64,000 nt of DNA from Roseomonas marmotae (lineage in GTDB: Bacteria > Pseudomonadota > Alphaproteobacteria > Acetobacterales > Acetobacteraceae), in assembly GCF_017654485.1 (NCBI RefSeq), contig NZ_CP061095.1, forward strand, positions 256,240 through 320,239, written 5' to 3'. Both the position numbers and the translations under genes were made by a program. This document shows positions 19,870 through 28,131 of this stretch, one piece after another (the first letter of the stretch is position 1; every line of letters starts with the position of its first letter). The notes under the pieces are model-generated. The model was not told the DNA's origin and did not search any database. It was given only the letters and a program-made list of their open reading frames with translations.

Positions 19870-19885
19870 ACGGGGAGGAGGGTGC

Positions 19886-20782
19886 ATGGACCGGCTGGGC
19901 GAGATGCAGGTCTTCGTGAGGGCGGTCGAGGATGGCGGGTTTTCCGCCGCCGGCCGCTCCCTGTCACTGACTCCCTCGGCGGTCAGCAAGCTGATCGCGC
20001 GCCTGGAGAACAGGCTTGGCGTGGTGCTGTTCAACCGCTCGTTGCGGAGCCTGGCCCTGACGCCGGAAGGCGAGGCTTTCTACCCCGCCGCCCGGCAGGC
20101 CATCGAAGCGGTGGAGGCGGCCGAGGGCGTGGCCTTCACAGGCGTCCTGGTGCGGGACGTGCTGCGGATCCGCTCCGTTCCTACCTTTGCCATCCACCAG
20201 CTCGCGCCCCTGATCCCGGCCTTCCGTCGCCAGCATCCGGCGCTGCGGCTGGAATTCGTGCTGAGCAACGAGCCAGGCAACCTGCTGGAAGGGGGTGTGG
20301 ATGTCGCCATCTCGATTGGAGACCTGCCGGATTCCTCCCTGGTCGCGCGGCGGATCGTGGATATGCGCTGGATCATCTGCGCTGCCCCCGCCTATCTGGA
20401 GGAACGCGGCACGCCCGGCACGCCCGATGACCTCGCGGAGCATGAGTGCCTGAACTTCAACAAGCGCATGCCCTGGAGCACCTGGAGCTTCCGGGACAGC
20501 GACCGCTCCGTCCGCCGCATCCGCGCCAGCGGCAGCGTGACCGCCAACCAGGGGCAGATGCTGATGGCCCTGGCGCGAGCCGGGGCCGGCATCGCCCGGC
20601 TGGCGGATTTTCAGATCACGCGCGACCTCGCCTCCGGCCGCCTCATCCGCCTCTTCCCCGAGCATGAGCACAGGATGGAAGACACCATCTATGCCGTCTA
20701 TCAGAGCAGGCGTCACCTCAGCCAACGTGTCAGGGTCTTCCTGGATTTTCTGGAAGCGTCCTTCCCACGCCCGGCGGCCTGA
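19886..20782 (+). CDS. LysR-family transcriptional regulator
   Basis: 298-residue LTTR. The N-terminal winged helix begins DRLGEMQVFVRAVEDGGFSAAGRSLSLTPSAVSKLIARLE in recognisable parts, with the effector domain from about residue 90. The effector-domain style (VDVAISIGDLPDSSLVARRI, YLEERGTPGTPDDLAEHECL) is of the CrgA/DsdC-like group common in Proteobacteria. The frame opens at 19748, but GGGGAGGAGG before the ATG at 19886 fixes the start. It is divergent from the monooxygenase gene and is the best candidate regulator of the monooxygenase-esterase-liv run. Confidence 0.92.
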   Translation: MDRLGEMQVFVRAVEDGGFSAAGRSLSLTPSAVSKLIARLENRLGVVLFNRSLRSLALTPEGEAFYPAARQAIEAVEAAEGVAFTGVLVRDVLRIRSVPTFAIHQLAPLIPAFRRQHPALRLEFVLSNEPGNLLEGGVDVAISIGDLPDSSLVARRIVDMRWIICAAPAYLEERGTPGTPDDLAEHECLNFNKRMPWSTWSFRDSDRSVRRIRASGSVTANQGQMLMALARAGAGIARLADFQITRDLASGRLIRLFPEHEHRMEDTIYAVYQSRRHLSQRVRVFLDFLEASFPRPAA

Positions 20783-20795
20783 CGACCGCCTTTCC

Positions 20796-20819
20796 GGCCC
20801 CGTCTCCGCGACCGGGGCC
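20796..20819 (+). terminator. Terminator-like hairpin after LysR gene
   Basis: A 7-bp perfect stem GGCCCCG/CGGGGCC (20796-20802/20813-20819) with a 10-base loop starts 14 bp after the LysR stop. There is no long T-tract. Confidence 0.4.
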
Positions 20820-20857
20820 CGCAGGAGGAGGGCCGCAGGGATTTTTCTGGCATCGGG

Positions 20858-20885
20858 GGAATAAGCCGCATCCTGCGGTGTCTTC
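20858..20885 (+). promoter_or_regulatory. Candidate ECF-sigma promoter (autoregulation)
   Basis: GGAATA (20858-20863), then 16 bases, then GTCTT (20880-20884). The first element has the GGAAT-like form typical of ECF -35 elements, and it lies about 50 bp before the ECF gene. The spacer itself contains a small CCGCA/TGCGG dyad. The assignment is by position and resemblance only. Confidence 0.4.
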
Positions 20886-20932
20886 CTCAGGACGCCGCGC
20901 GGGAAGCATGATGGTGGCCATGAACAGGCCGG

Positions 20933-21466
20933 ATGATGAGTGACATGGCGCGGCTGCTGGAGCCGCTGATCCCCTCCCTGCGGCGCTATGCGCGCGCCAT
21001 GCTGCGCGACAGCAGCGCGGCGGACGATCTGGTGCAGGACGGGCTGGAACGCGCGATCACCCGCTGGCACCAGCGCCGCGCCGATGGCGACGCGCGCAGC
21101 TGGCTCTTCGCCATCGTGCATAACCTCGCCATCAACCGCCTGCGCCAGTCCGCCCGGCGCGGCCCGCACCTGCCGCTGGACAGCGCCGAGGAATCCGGCC
21201 CCACCCAGCCGCCGCGGCAGGAGGAAGGATTGCGGCAGCGCGACCTGATGCGGGCGCTGGAGACGCTGCCGGAGGAGCAGCGGAGCGTGGTGCTCCTGGT
21301 CTCGGTGGAGGATCTTTCCTACGCCGAGGTCGCCCATGTGCTGGGAGTACCTGTCGGCACGGTGATGTCGCGCCTGTCGCGCGGGCGGGAACGGCTGCGG
21401 CTGGCGGTGGATGGTGGCGTCGCGTCCGGCCCGGCCGGGGAAGCGCGGCTGCGGAGGATCAAATGA
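20933..21466 (+). CDS. ECF-type RNA polymerase sigma factor
   Basis: 177-residue extracytoplasmic-function sigma factor. Region 2 is seen as LRRYARAMLRDSSAADDLVQDGLERAI in parts, with DARSWLFAIVHNLAINRLR as region 2.3-2.4; region 4 follows as LPEEQRSVVLLVSVEDLSYAEVAHVLGVPVGTVMSRLSRGRERL in parts. It overlaps the next gene, an anti-sigma-like membrane protein, by four bases (ATGA), so the two are coupled. Two adjacent ATGs (20933, 20936) are possible starts. Confidence 0.93.
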   Translation: MMSDMARLLEPLIPSLRRYARAMLRDSSAADDLVQDGLERAITRWHQRRADGDARSWLFAIVHNLAINRLRQSARRGPHLPLDSAEESGPTQPPRQEEGLRQRDLMRALETLPEEQRSVVLLVSVEDLSYAEVAHVLGVPVGTVMSRLSRGRERLRLAVDGGVASGPAGEARLRRIK

Positions 21467-22236
21467 ATACGCGCCCGATCACCGAAGAGGATCTGCACGG
21501 CTTTGTCGACATGGCGCTGGATGCCGCGCGGCAGGCGGAAGTGGCGGGATACCTCGGCGCCCATCCCGAGGTGGCGGCGCGCGTCGAAGCCTATCGCCGC
21601 CAGCGTGCCGGGCTGCGGGAGGCTCTGGCGCCCGTTGCCGAGGAACCCCTTCCGCCCGGGCTGAACCTGACCCGGCTGATCGAGGCGCGGCAGCGGCCGC
21701 GCGGCGCATTCTGGCGCGTGGCGGCCATGGCGGTGCTGATGCTGGGGGCGGGGGGCGCCAGCGGCTGGTGGCTGCGCGGGGCGATGCAGCCGGCGGCGCG
21801 GCCCATGACGACCCTGGCGCAGCAGGCGGCCGACAGCTACGCCGTCTATGTGCCCGACCGGCAGCGGCCGGTGGAACTGAGGGCCGCGCAGCGCGCCGAG
21901 CTGGTCGCCTGGGCTTCCAGCCGCCTGGGCCGGCCGGTGACGGCGCCGGACCTCTCGGCCTCCGGCTACCGGCTGATGGGCGGGCGGCTAGTCTCGACCC
22001 CGCAGGGTGCCGCTGTGCTCTTCATGTTCGACGATGACCGCGGGACGCGGCTGGTGCTGCTCACCCGCCCGATGGGCCTGGATCGCGACATGCCCATGGC
22101 GCGGGAAGCCCGCGGCGATGTCGAGGCCATTACCTGGGCGGCCAAGGGCAATGGCTACAGCCTGGTCGGCCCCCTGCCGGCCGAGAGGCTGCACCCCCTG
22201 GCGAATGAGATCCGCCGGCAGATGCAGCCGACCTGA
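21463..22236 (+). CDS. Anti-sigma factor (membrane-anchored)
   Basis: 257-residue predicted anti-sigma factor for the overlapping ECF sigma. The N-terminus (EEDLHGFVDMALDAARQAEVAGYLGAHPEV) resembles the zinc-less anti-sigma/FecR-like N-terminal domain in which a His-rich HxxxCxxC is absent. One transmembrane segment follows at about residues 86-106 (WRVAAMAVLMLGAGGASGWWL) and a periplasmic C-terminal domain of about 150 residues, presumably the stress sensor. A GCTAC/GTAGC stem at 22257-22281 after the stop may end this transcript. The signal sensed is unknown. Confidence 0.85.
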   Translation: MNTRPITEEDLHGFVDMALDAARQAEVAGYLGAHPEVAARVEAYRRQRAGLREALAPVAEEPLPPGLNLTRLIEARQRPRGAFWRVAAMAVLMLGAGGASGWWLRGAMQPAARPMTTLAQQAADSYAVYVPDRQRPVELRAAQRAELVAWASSRLGRPVTAPDLSASGYRLMGGRLVSTPQGAAVLFMFDDDRGTRLVLLTRPMGLDRDMPMAREARGDVEAITWAAKGNGYSLVGPLPAERLHPLANEIRRQMQPT

Positions 22237-22332
22237 GCCGCGGGTAGGGAGTGAAACGCTACCGCAGGTGGTGCTGTAGCGCGACGATACACTTGCGGTT
22301 AGAAGCGATGCCTTCCTGATGGGAAAGTATCC

Positions 22333-24036
22333 GTGCGCCATAAACCAGCTTATGTCCTCGCGGCTCTCCTGGCGGCCGCGCCGCTCCAGTCCTGGGCAGC
22401 GGAGGGTGCCGCCCGCGCGACGCGCCAGATGGTGGCCACGGCTCATCCGCTGGCGGCGCAGGCGGGGTTGGACATGCTACGCGCGGGCGGCTCGGCCGCC
22501 GATGCCGCGGTAGCGGCGCAGGCCGTGCTCTCGGTGGTGGAACCGCATGCCAGCGGCCTGCTGGGCGGCGCGCTGCTGGTGCACTGGGATGCCGCGGCCC
22601 GGCGGATGAGCGGCTATGAGGGCATCGCCTCGGCCCCTGCTGCCGCCACCTCGCGCCTGATCGAGGATGCGGACGGCACGCGCGTGGGCGCGGCCACCGT
22701 CGCGCGGTCCGGCCGCTCGGTGGGTGTGCCGGGCACATTGCGGATGCTGGCCATGGTCCATGCGGATCACGGGAAGCTGCCCTGGAAGGATCTTTTCGCG
22801 CCTGCCATCCGCGCGGCAGAGGAAGGGGCGCCCATCTCGCCCGTGCTGCACCGGGTGCTTTCGACCCGCGCGGTGGAGCTGGCGAAGGACGCGGAGATGC
22901 GTGCCTTGTTCTTTGGCGCCGATGCCGAGCCGCTGCCGGCGGGCACGGTGGTCCGCAACCCCGCCCATGCCGCCGCCCTGCGCCAGATCGCGGAGGAAGG
23001 ACCGGATGCGCTCTATCGTGGCTCCCTCGGGCGCGCGGTGCTGGAAGCCGTGGCGCGCGAGCCGGTGCCGGGCTGGATGACGGCCGAGGATCTGGCGAAT
23101 TACGAAGCCAAGCGGCGCGACCCCGTGTGCAGCATCGCCTTCGGGCGGACGGTCTGCTCGGCCGCCCCGCCCTCCTCCGGCGGCGTGGCCGTCCAGCAGC
23201 AGCTCGGAATGCTGGAGCGCCTGGATATCGCCGGCAAGGCGCCCGATTCCGCCGAGGCCGCGCATCTGATCCTGGAAGTCGGCCGCCTGGGGCTGGCGGA
23301 CCGCCGCCGCTGGCTGGGCGACCCGGATAGGGTGCCCGTGCCCACCGAGCAGCTCGTGGCGCCTTCCTACCTGGCCAGCCGGGCCGCAGAGGTGAAGCCC
23401 GGCCAGGCCATGGAGCAGGCCCGCCCGGGCAATCCGCTGGAGCGCCATGGCGCCCTGCCCACGCCCTCCGACCCGCTGGTGCTGGCGGGCACCTCCCATG
23501 TGTCGATCGTGGACGGATCGGGCAACGCCATTTCCTTCACCACCACCAACAACCTGAATTTCGGCGCGGAACGACTGGCCTCAGGCATCGTCCTGAACAA
23601 CGGCCTGACCAATTTCGCCGCCGATCCCGGGCCCGCCGAGGCGCCCGCCTTCAACCGGCTGGAAGGCGGCAAGCGCCCCATCACCACCATGGCTCCGACC
23701 ATCGTGCTGGGCGCGGATGGCACGCCCGAGCTGGTGGTGGGCGCGGGTGGCGGAGCGCGGATCGTGGATTCTGTCACGGTCGCCCTCGTGGAAGTGCTGG
23801 CCTGGAACGCCGATGCCTATCGCGCCACGGCCCGCCCCCGCATCGGCGCCCAGAACGGCGCGCGGGAACTCGAGGCAGGAACCCCGGCCGAGGGGCTGGC
23901 CGATGCCCTGGCCGCCATGGGCCATAAGCCGAAGGTCGGTGGCATGAACACGGGTCTTCAGATTATCCGCCGCATCCCCGGCGGCTGGGAAGGCGCGGCC
24001 GATCCGCGGCGCGACGGCGTGGCCGTGGGCGACTGA
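22333..24036 (+). CDS. ggt: Gamma-glutamyltransferase, periplasmic
   Basis: 567-residue Ntn-hydrolase of the GGT family, which hydrolyses or transfers the gamma-glutamyl group of glutathione and related compounds. A signal peptide is visible (HKPAYVLAALLAAAPLQSWA). The autocatalytic threonine is T387 in AGTSHVSIVDGSGNAISFT, where the large and small subunits would be separated. The GGSAADAAVA and APPSSGGV blocks are typical. The usual GGxGG motif appears as GLLGGALLVHW, slightly divergent. The start is a GTG. It lies 96 bp after the anti-sigma gene, so it may or may not belong to that regulon. Confidence 0.9.
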   Translation: MRHKPAYVLAALLAAAPLQSWAAEGAARATRQMVATAHPLAAQAGLDMLRAGGSAADAAVAAQAVLSVVEPHASGLLGGALLVHWDAAARRMSGYEGIASAPAAATSRLIEDADGTRVGAATVARSGRSVGVPGTLRMLAMVHADHGKLPWKDLFAPAIRAAEEGAPISPVLHRVLSTRAVELAKDAEMRALFFGADAEPLPAGTVVRNPAHAAALRQIAEEGPDALYRGSLGRAVLEAVAREPVPGWMTAEDLANYEAKRRDPVCSIAFGRTVCSAAPPSSGGVAVQQQLGMLERLDIAGKAPDSAEAAHLILEVGRLGLADRRRWLGDPDRVPVPTEQLVAPSYLASRAAEVKPGQAMEQARPGNPLERHGALPTPSDPLVLAGTSHVSIVDGSGNAISFTTTNNLNFGAERLASGIVLNNGLTNFAADPGPAEAPAFNRLEGGKRPITTMAPTIVLGADGTPELVVGAGGGARIVDSVTVALVEVLAWNADAYRATARPRIGAQNGARELEAGTPAEGLADALAAMGHKPKVGGMNTGLQIIRRIPGGWEGAADPRRDGVAVGD

Positions 24037-24056
24037 CAGGGCTGGGCAGACGGGTC

Positions 24057-24135
24057 GCCCGTGACATGTGACCGTCACGGGCTGCTCCCCCTACATCCTG
24101 GCGACGGCATGCCCCGACGGTGACGGCCGGGGCAT
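24057..24135. terminator. Tandem terminator-like hairpins between convergent genes
   Basis: Two 8-bp perfect stems: GCCCGTGA/TCACGGGC (24057-24064/24075-24082) and ATGCCCCG/CGGGGCAT (24109-24116/24128-24135). They fill the 134-bp gap between the convergent ggt and carboxylesterase genes and likely act in both directions. Confidence 0.55.
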
Positions 24136-24170
24136 CCGTCCACGCACTCACATCCCGCGGCGGCACACCG

Positions 24171-24791
24171 TCACAGCGCCGCCAGCCAGTTTTTTACCAG
24201 CATCAGATCGGCCTGGGAGAGGCCATGCCCTACGGGCAGCACCTGACGCGTGACCGCCGCGCCTGCCTGTTCCAGCTGCGTCGCGAGTTCGGCGCTATTG
24301 GCGGCCGGCACGATCGGATCGGCGGCGCCGGAGAGCAGCAGCACCGGCGTGCCATCGAGCCGCGCCGCCGGGGGCTGGCGCAGCGGCACCATGGCGCGCA
24401 GCAGCGCGGCGCCGCGCAACACGCCAGGGCGCAGCAGCAGCATGGCGGCGGCGATATTCGCGCCATTGGAAAAGCCCAGCGCGACCGGCGCCGGAATGCC
24501 ATAGGCATCCCGAGCCGCCGCCACGAAATCCGCCAGTTCCCCGGTGCGGCGGCGCAGGTCCTCCTCGTCGAAGACGCCTTCCGCCAGTCGCCGGAAGAAG
24601 CGGGGCATTCCCTGTTCCAGCACCTGCCCGCGCGGCGAGAGCAGCGCCACCCCCGGCGCCACGGCACGGCCCAGCGGCAGCAGGTCGTTCTCATCCCCGC
24701 CCGTGCCGTGCAGCAACAGCAGCGGTGGGCCGCTGCCTTCGGTGCCGCGCTCGAAGCGGTGCCGGAAGCCCAGCTCCTCAGGATTGGTCAT
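24171..24791 (-). CDS. MhqD-like alpha/beta hydrolase (phospholipase/carboxylesterase family)
   Basis: 206-residue small esterase of the carboxylesterase 2/YtpA-MhqD type. The catalytic triad is S108 (GFSNGAN), D159 (SGAADPIVP) and H189 (VGHGLSQ); the oxyanion loop is HGTGGDEND at 28-36. It follows the ring-cleaving VOC dioxygenase gene by 26 bp in the same direction. In Bacillus subtilis the same pairing (MhqO with MhqD) protects against quinones and hydroquinones, and a like role is inferred. Confidence 0.85.
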   Translation of the reverse strand: MTNPEELGFRHRFERGTEGSGPPLLLLHGTGGDENDLLPLGRAVAPGVALLSPRGQVLEQGMPRFFRRLAEGVFDEEDLRRRTGELADFVAAARDAYGIPAPVALGFSNGANIAAAMLLLRPGVLRGAALLRAMVPLRQPPAARLDGTPVLLLSGAADPIVPAANSAELATQLEQAGAAVTRQVLPVGHGLSQADLMLVKNWLAAL

Positions 24792-24817
24792 GGTCGCACT
24801 CCTATTCAGGCTGGAAC

Positions 24818-25741
24818 TCAGGCCAGCGCCGGCAACGACGCCTCGATCACGGAGCGATGCGCCTCCAGAAAGCCCGGCAGCTTCAGCGACTGCCCCAGTT
24901 CCACCGCCGGCTCATCCACCGCGAAACCCGGAATATCGGTCGCGATCTCGAACAGCACATGGCCGGGCTCGCGGAAATAGAGCGAGCGGAAATAGTTGCG
25001 GTCCTTCTGCTCCGTCGTATGGATGCCGTGGTTGGCAGCCAGCTTCCGCTGCATCTCCATCTCCTCCGCGTCATCCGCGGCACGGAAGGCCAGGTGGTGC
25101 ACCGAGCCACGCCCCAGCCGCGCCGGCAGGAAATCGCCTACCGAGCGCAGGTCGATGATGCCGCCCACCGTGCTGCCGGGCACCTGATAGCGCGTCACAT
25201 TGCCGTCCTTCGCAGCCTTGGCGAAGCCGAAGACATCGCTGAGGATCGCGCCCGTGGCGGCACCATCCGCCAGCATCAGGCTGACGCTATGGAATCCGCG
25301 GATGGCGAATTCCGCCGGAATTTCCTGGTTTTCCCAGGCGGGTTCGGCCTCGATACCCGGCACGCCGGCCAGCGCCAGCCGCATCCCGTCCGAATCCCGG
25401 AAGGAAAGCACCGTCTCGCCGAAGCGCGTGCTGCGCTCGGGCGCGTAGGGCATCAGCCGCTGCATCCAGAATCCGATGGCGCCTTGCGGCACGCGGAAGA
25501 CGGTTTCCTGCAACTCGCCCGTGCCCTGGCGGCCAGGGGCGGCATGTTCCCAGGGGAAGAAGGTCAGGATGGTGCCGGGGCTGCCGGCGCCGTCACCATA
25601 GTAGAAATGGTAGGTGCCGGGATCGTCGAAATTCACCGTCTTCTTCACCAGGCGCAGGCCCAGGACCCGTGTGTAAAAGTCCAGGTTGCGCCGCGCCGGG
25701 CCGGCGATGGCGGTGACGTGGTGGATGCCGTGCTTGGCCAT
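24818..25741 (-). CDS. MhqO-like ring-cleaving (VOC) dioxygenase
   Basis: 307-residue two-domain vicinal-oxygen-chelate dioxygenase of the MhqO/LinE-like group, expected to cleave hydroquinone-type rings. Candidate metal ligands are in IHHVTAIAG at the N-terminus, SVHHLAFRA in the second domain and HVLFEIATD near the C-terminus. Domain one carries the family marker TRVLGLRLVKKTVNFDDPGTYHFYYGD in pieces. It is the first gene of a two-gene unit with the MhqD-like hydrolase and divergent from a LysR gene. Confidence 0.88.
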   Translation of the reverse strand: MAKHGIHHVTAIAGPARRNLDFYTRVLGLRLVKKTVNFDDPGTYHFYYGDGAGSPGTILTFFPWEHAAPGRQGTGELQETVFRVPQGAIGFWMQRLMPYAPERSTRFGETVLSFRDSDGMRLALAGVPGIEAEPAWENQEIPAEFAIRGFHSVSLMLADGAATGAILSDVFGFAKAAKDGNVTRYQVPGSTVGGIIDLRSVGDFLPARLGRGSVHHLAFRAADDAEEMEMQRKLAANHGIHTTEQKDRNYFRSLYFREPGHVLFEIATDIPGFAVDEPAVELGQSLKLPGFLEAHRSVIEASLPALA

Positions 25742-25830
25742 GATGTTGCGTCCTTGTGAGGCGGGGTGCCTCGTTGGGACAGGAGATTAGGATCGCGGGC
25801 CTCTGGGACCAGCGAAAACGGATTGCGTTG

Positions 25831-25850
25831 GTGCAATGTTATACGTGCAC
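25831..25850. promoter_or_regulatory. Candidate LysR operator upstream of the MhqO/MhqD-like unit
   Basis: An inverted repeat GTGCA-N10-TGCAC (25831-25835/25846-25850) lies in the 127-bp divergent gap between the dioxygenase and LysR genes, 18 bp before the LysR frame. The inner bases are AT-rich against a G+C-rich background. Confidence 0.45.
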
Positions 25851-25868
25851 GAATAGCTTTGGCATTGC

Positions 25869-26843
25869 ATGTTCGCCTGGGCCAGACTGCTGCGGACAGC
25901 CATGCCGGAGGTGGAAGTGCAGGCTCCGAGGGATGCCGCCAGGAGTATTGCCTGGGATGATTTCCGGCTGATCAAGGCCGTGGCCGAGGCGCGCAACCTG
26001 CCGGCCGCCGCCGCGCGCCTGGGCATCAACCATTCCACCGTCTTCCGCCGTCTGCGGCAGATCGAGGCTCTGCTGGGCTTCCCGCTCTTCGAGCGGCACC
26101 GCACCGGCTATGCACCGACCCCGGCCGGGGAGCAGATGGCCGCCCTGGCCGCGCGGGTGGATGAGGATATCACCGCCGTCACCCGCCATCTGGCCGGACA
26201 GGCGCCGGCAGCAGCCGGCGAAGTACGCATCGCCACCAGCGATGCCCTTCTATCAGGGCTGCTGATGCCAATGCTGGCGCGGCTCCGGCAGGCGCATCCG
26301 GCCATCCGGCTGGATGTGGTGACGGGAAATGAGGCGCTGAACCTCTCCCGCCGCGATGCCGATATCGCCATCCGCGCCACGGACGCGCCGCCGGAAACGC
26401 TGGTGGGGCGTCGGCTCGGGCGTATCGCCTGGGCGCCATACGGCCGGGCCGAAGATGTTCCAGGCGGCTCGCCTCCGCTGGCAGAGCTATTGGCCGGGAG
26501 TGACTGGCTCTCCCCCGGCGATAACCTTTCCGGGTTGAGGGCGGCGCGCTTCCTGCGCCAGCGGGTGCCGGCCGAGCGCATCGCCGGCCGCTTCGACACG
26601 GTGGGCGGGCTGGTGGCGGGGGTGGAGGCGGGGCTGGGAATAGCCCACCTGCCCTGCTTCCTCGGCGATAAGCGTGCCGCTCTGGTGCGGCTGGCACCGC
26701 CCGAGCCCGACCTTGCCACCGATCTCTGGCTGCTGACGCATCCCGACCTCCGGCAGACTCCGCGCATCCGCGTGCTGATGGATGCCCTGGCCGCCGGGGT
26801 CGCGCGCATGCAGCCCTTGATCGAGGGCGCCGCCCCGGATTGA
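25869..26843 (+). CDS. LysR-family transcriptional regulator
   Basis: 324-residue LTTR with the winged helix at about 26-85 (WDDFRLIKAVAEARNLPAAAARLGINHSTVFRRLRQIE in parts) and an effector domain following RIATSDALLSGLLMPMLARL. The helix-turn-helix has the HSTVFRR form of the group that regulates from single-gene divergent positions. Starts at 25869 or 25902 are both possible; neither has a clear ribosome binding site. It is divergent from the MhqO/MhqD-like pair, its likely target; in Bacillus that role is held by the unrelated MarR-type MhqR. Confidence 0.9.
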   Translation: MFAWARLLRTAMPEVEVQAPRDAARSIAWDDFRLIKAVAEARNLPAAAARLGINHSTVFRRLRQIEALLGFPLFERHRTGYAPTPAGEQMAALAARVDEDITAVTRHLAGQAPAAAGEVRIATSDALLSGLLMPMLARLRQAHPAIRLDVVTGNEALNLSRRDADIAIRATDAPPETLVGRRLGRIAWAPYGRAEDVPGGSPPLAELLAGSDWLSPGDNLSGLRAARFLRQRVPAERIAGRFDTVGGLVAGVEAGLGIAHLPCFLGDKRAALVRLAPPEPDLATDLWLLTHPDLRQTPRIRVLMDALAAGVARMQPLIEGAAPD

Positions 26844-26856
26844 GGCGGCTTCCGCG

Positions 26857-28029
26857 TCAGATCACCTTGCCGGCCCGCAGCCCGGCGATTTCCTCCGCCG
26901 TGAAGCCGAATTCCCGCAGGACCGCGTCGGTGTGCTGGCCCCGCTCCGGTGTCGGCGCGCGGGGCGGCTCGACGCCGGCGATCTGCATGGGCGGCCGCAC
27001 CAGCGCGATCTCGCCCAGCTTCGGGTGCTGCACCGGCCAGGCAAGGCCGAGATGCTTCACCTGCTCATCGGCGAAGACCTGGTCCATCGTATAGACGGGG
27101 CCGCAGGGCACGCCGGCCTCGTTGAAGCGGCTCACCCAGTGTTCGGCTGTCTCCGTCTCCAGCTTCGCCTGCAGCACCGCATTGGTCTTGGCCCGGTTCT
27201 TCGAGCGCAGCGCATCGGTCGCGAGGTCCGGGTCCTTCGCCTCCTCCTCGATCTCCAGCACCGAGACGATGCGGCGCCACATCTCCCCGCCGCCGGCGGC
27301 GATGTTGATGACGCCGTCGCTGGTGCGGAAGAGGCCGGTGGGAATGGTGGTGGGATGGTCGTTGCCGGCCTGCTGTGGCACCTCGCCCTTCATGGTCCAG
27401 CGGGTGGCCTGGAAGTCCATCATGGCGACCATGGCCTCCAGCAGAGAGGTATGCACCCAGCGGCCCCTGCCGGTCTGCTCCCGCTCCAGCAGGGCGACCA
27501 GGATGCCGATGGCGCAGTAAAGCCCCGCCGTCAGGTCGGCCACCGGGATGCCGGCGCGCACCGGCCCCTGGCCCGGCAGGCCCGTCACGCTCATCAACCC
27601 GCCCATGCCCTGGGCGATCTGGTCGAAGCCGGGGCGGCGGGCATAGGGGCCGTCCTGACCGAAACCCGAAATGCTGCCGAGCACGATGCGCGGATTGATG
27701 GCAGCGAGGGAATCGTAGTCGATGCCCAGCCGGGCCTTCACGTCCGGGCGGTAGTTCTCCACCACCACATCGGCCTGCTCCACCATGCGGCGGAAGGCGG
27801 CGATGCCCTCCGGCTTCTTCAGGTTCAGGGTGATGCCGCGCTTGTTGCGGTGGACGTTCTGGTAGTCCGGGCCCAGCGTATCGCCGCCCAGGCCCTTGCC
27901 GGTATCCACCTCCTCCGGCGCCTCGATCTTCAGGACATTCGCGCCCCAATCCGCCAACTGCCTGACGGCCGTGGGGCCGGAGCGGACGCGGGTGAGGTCG
28001 AGCACGGTAAAGCGGGACAGCGGCAGCAT
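26857..28029 (-). CDS. Class III CoA transferase (CaiB/BaiF family)
   Basis: 390-residue family III CoA transferase, moving CoA between carboxylic acids through an aspartyl-CoA intermediate. The candidate catalytic aspartate is D165 (AGIPVADLTAGLYC), and the family blocks VLDLTRVRSGP, DWGANVLKIEAP, NKRGITLNLK and SISGFGQDGPYARRPGFD are present. The longer frame to 28119 is rejected because AAAGGGAGGAACC precedes the ATG at 28029. It ends 13 bp from the convergent LysR gene. The acid substrate is unknown. Confidence 0.9.
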   Translation of the reverse strand: MLPLSRFTVLDLTRVRSGPTAVRQLADWGANVLKIEAPEEVDTGKGLGGDTLGPDYQNVHRNKRGITLNLKKPEGIAAFRRMVEQADVVVENYRPDVKARLGIDYDSLAAINPRIVLGSISGFGQDGPYARRPGFDQIAQGMGGLMSVTGLPGQGPVRAGIPVADLTAGLYCAIGILVALLEREQTGRGRWVHTSLLEAMVAMMDFQATRWTMKGEVPQQAGNDHPTTIPTGLFRTSDGVINIAAGGGEMWRRIVSVLEIEEEAKDPDLATDALRSKNRAKTNAVLQAKLETETAEHWVSRFNEAGVPCGPVYTMDQVFADEQVKHLGLAWPVQHPKLGEIALVRPPMQIAGVEPPRAPTPERGQHTDAVLREFGFTAEEIAGLRAGKVI

Positions 28030-28131
28030 GGTTCCTCCCTTTCGCCCGTCCGCCCGCCTGACGAGGGCGGGCACGGGGCTGGCGCGCCGGATGAGCGCGC
28101 CTATGGGCGATAACCCCACAACCGCCCAGGC

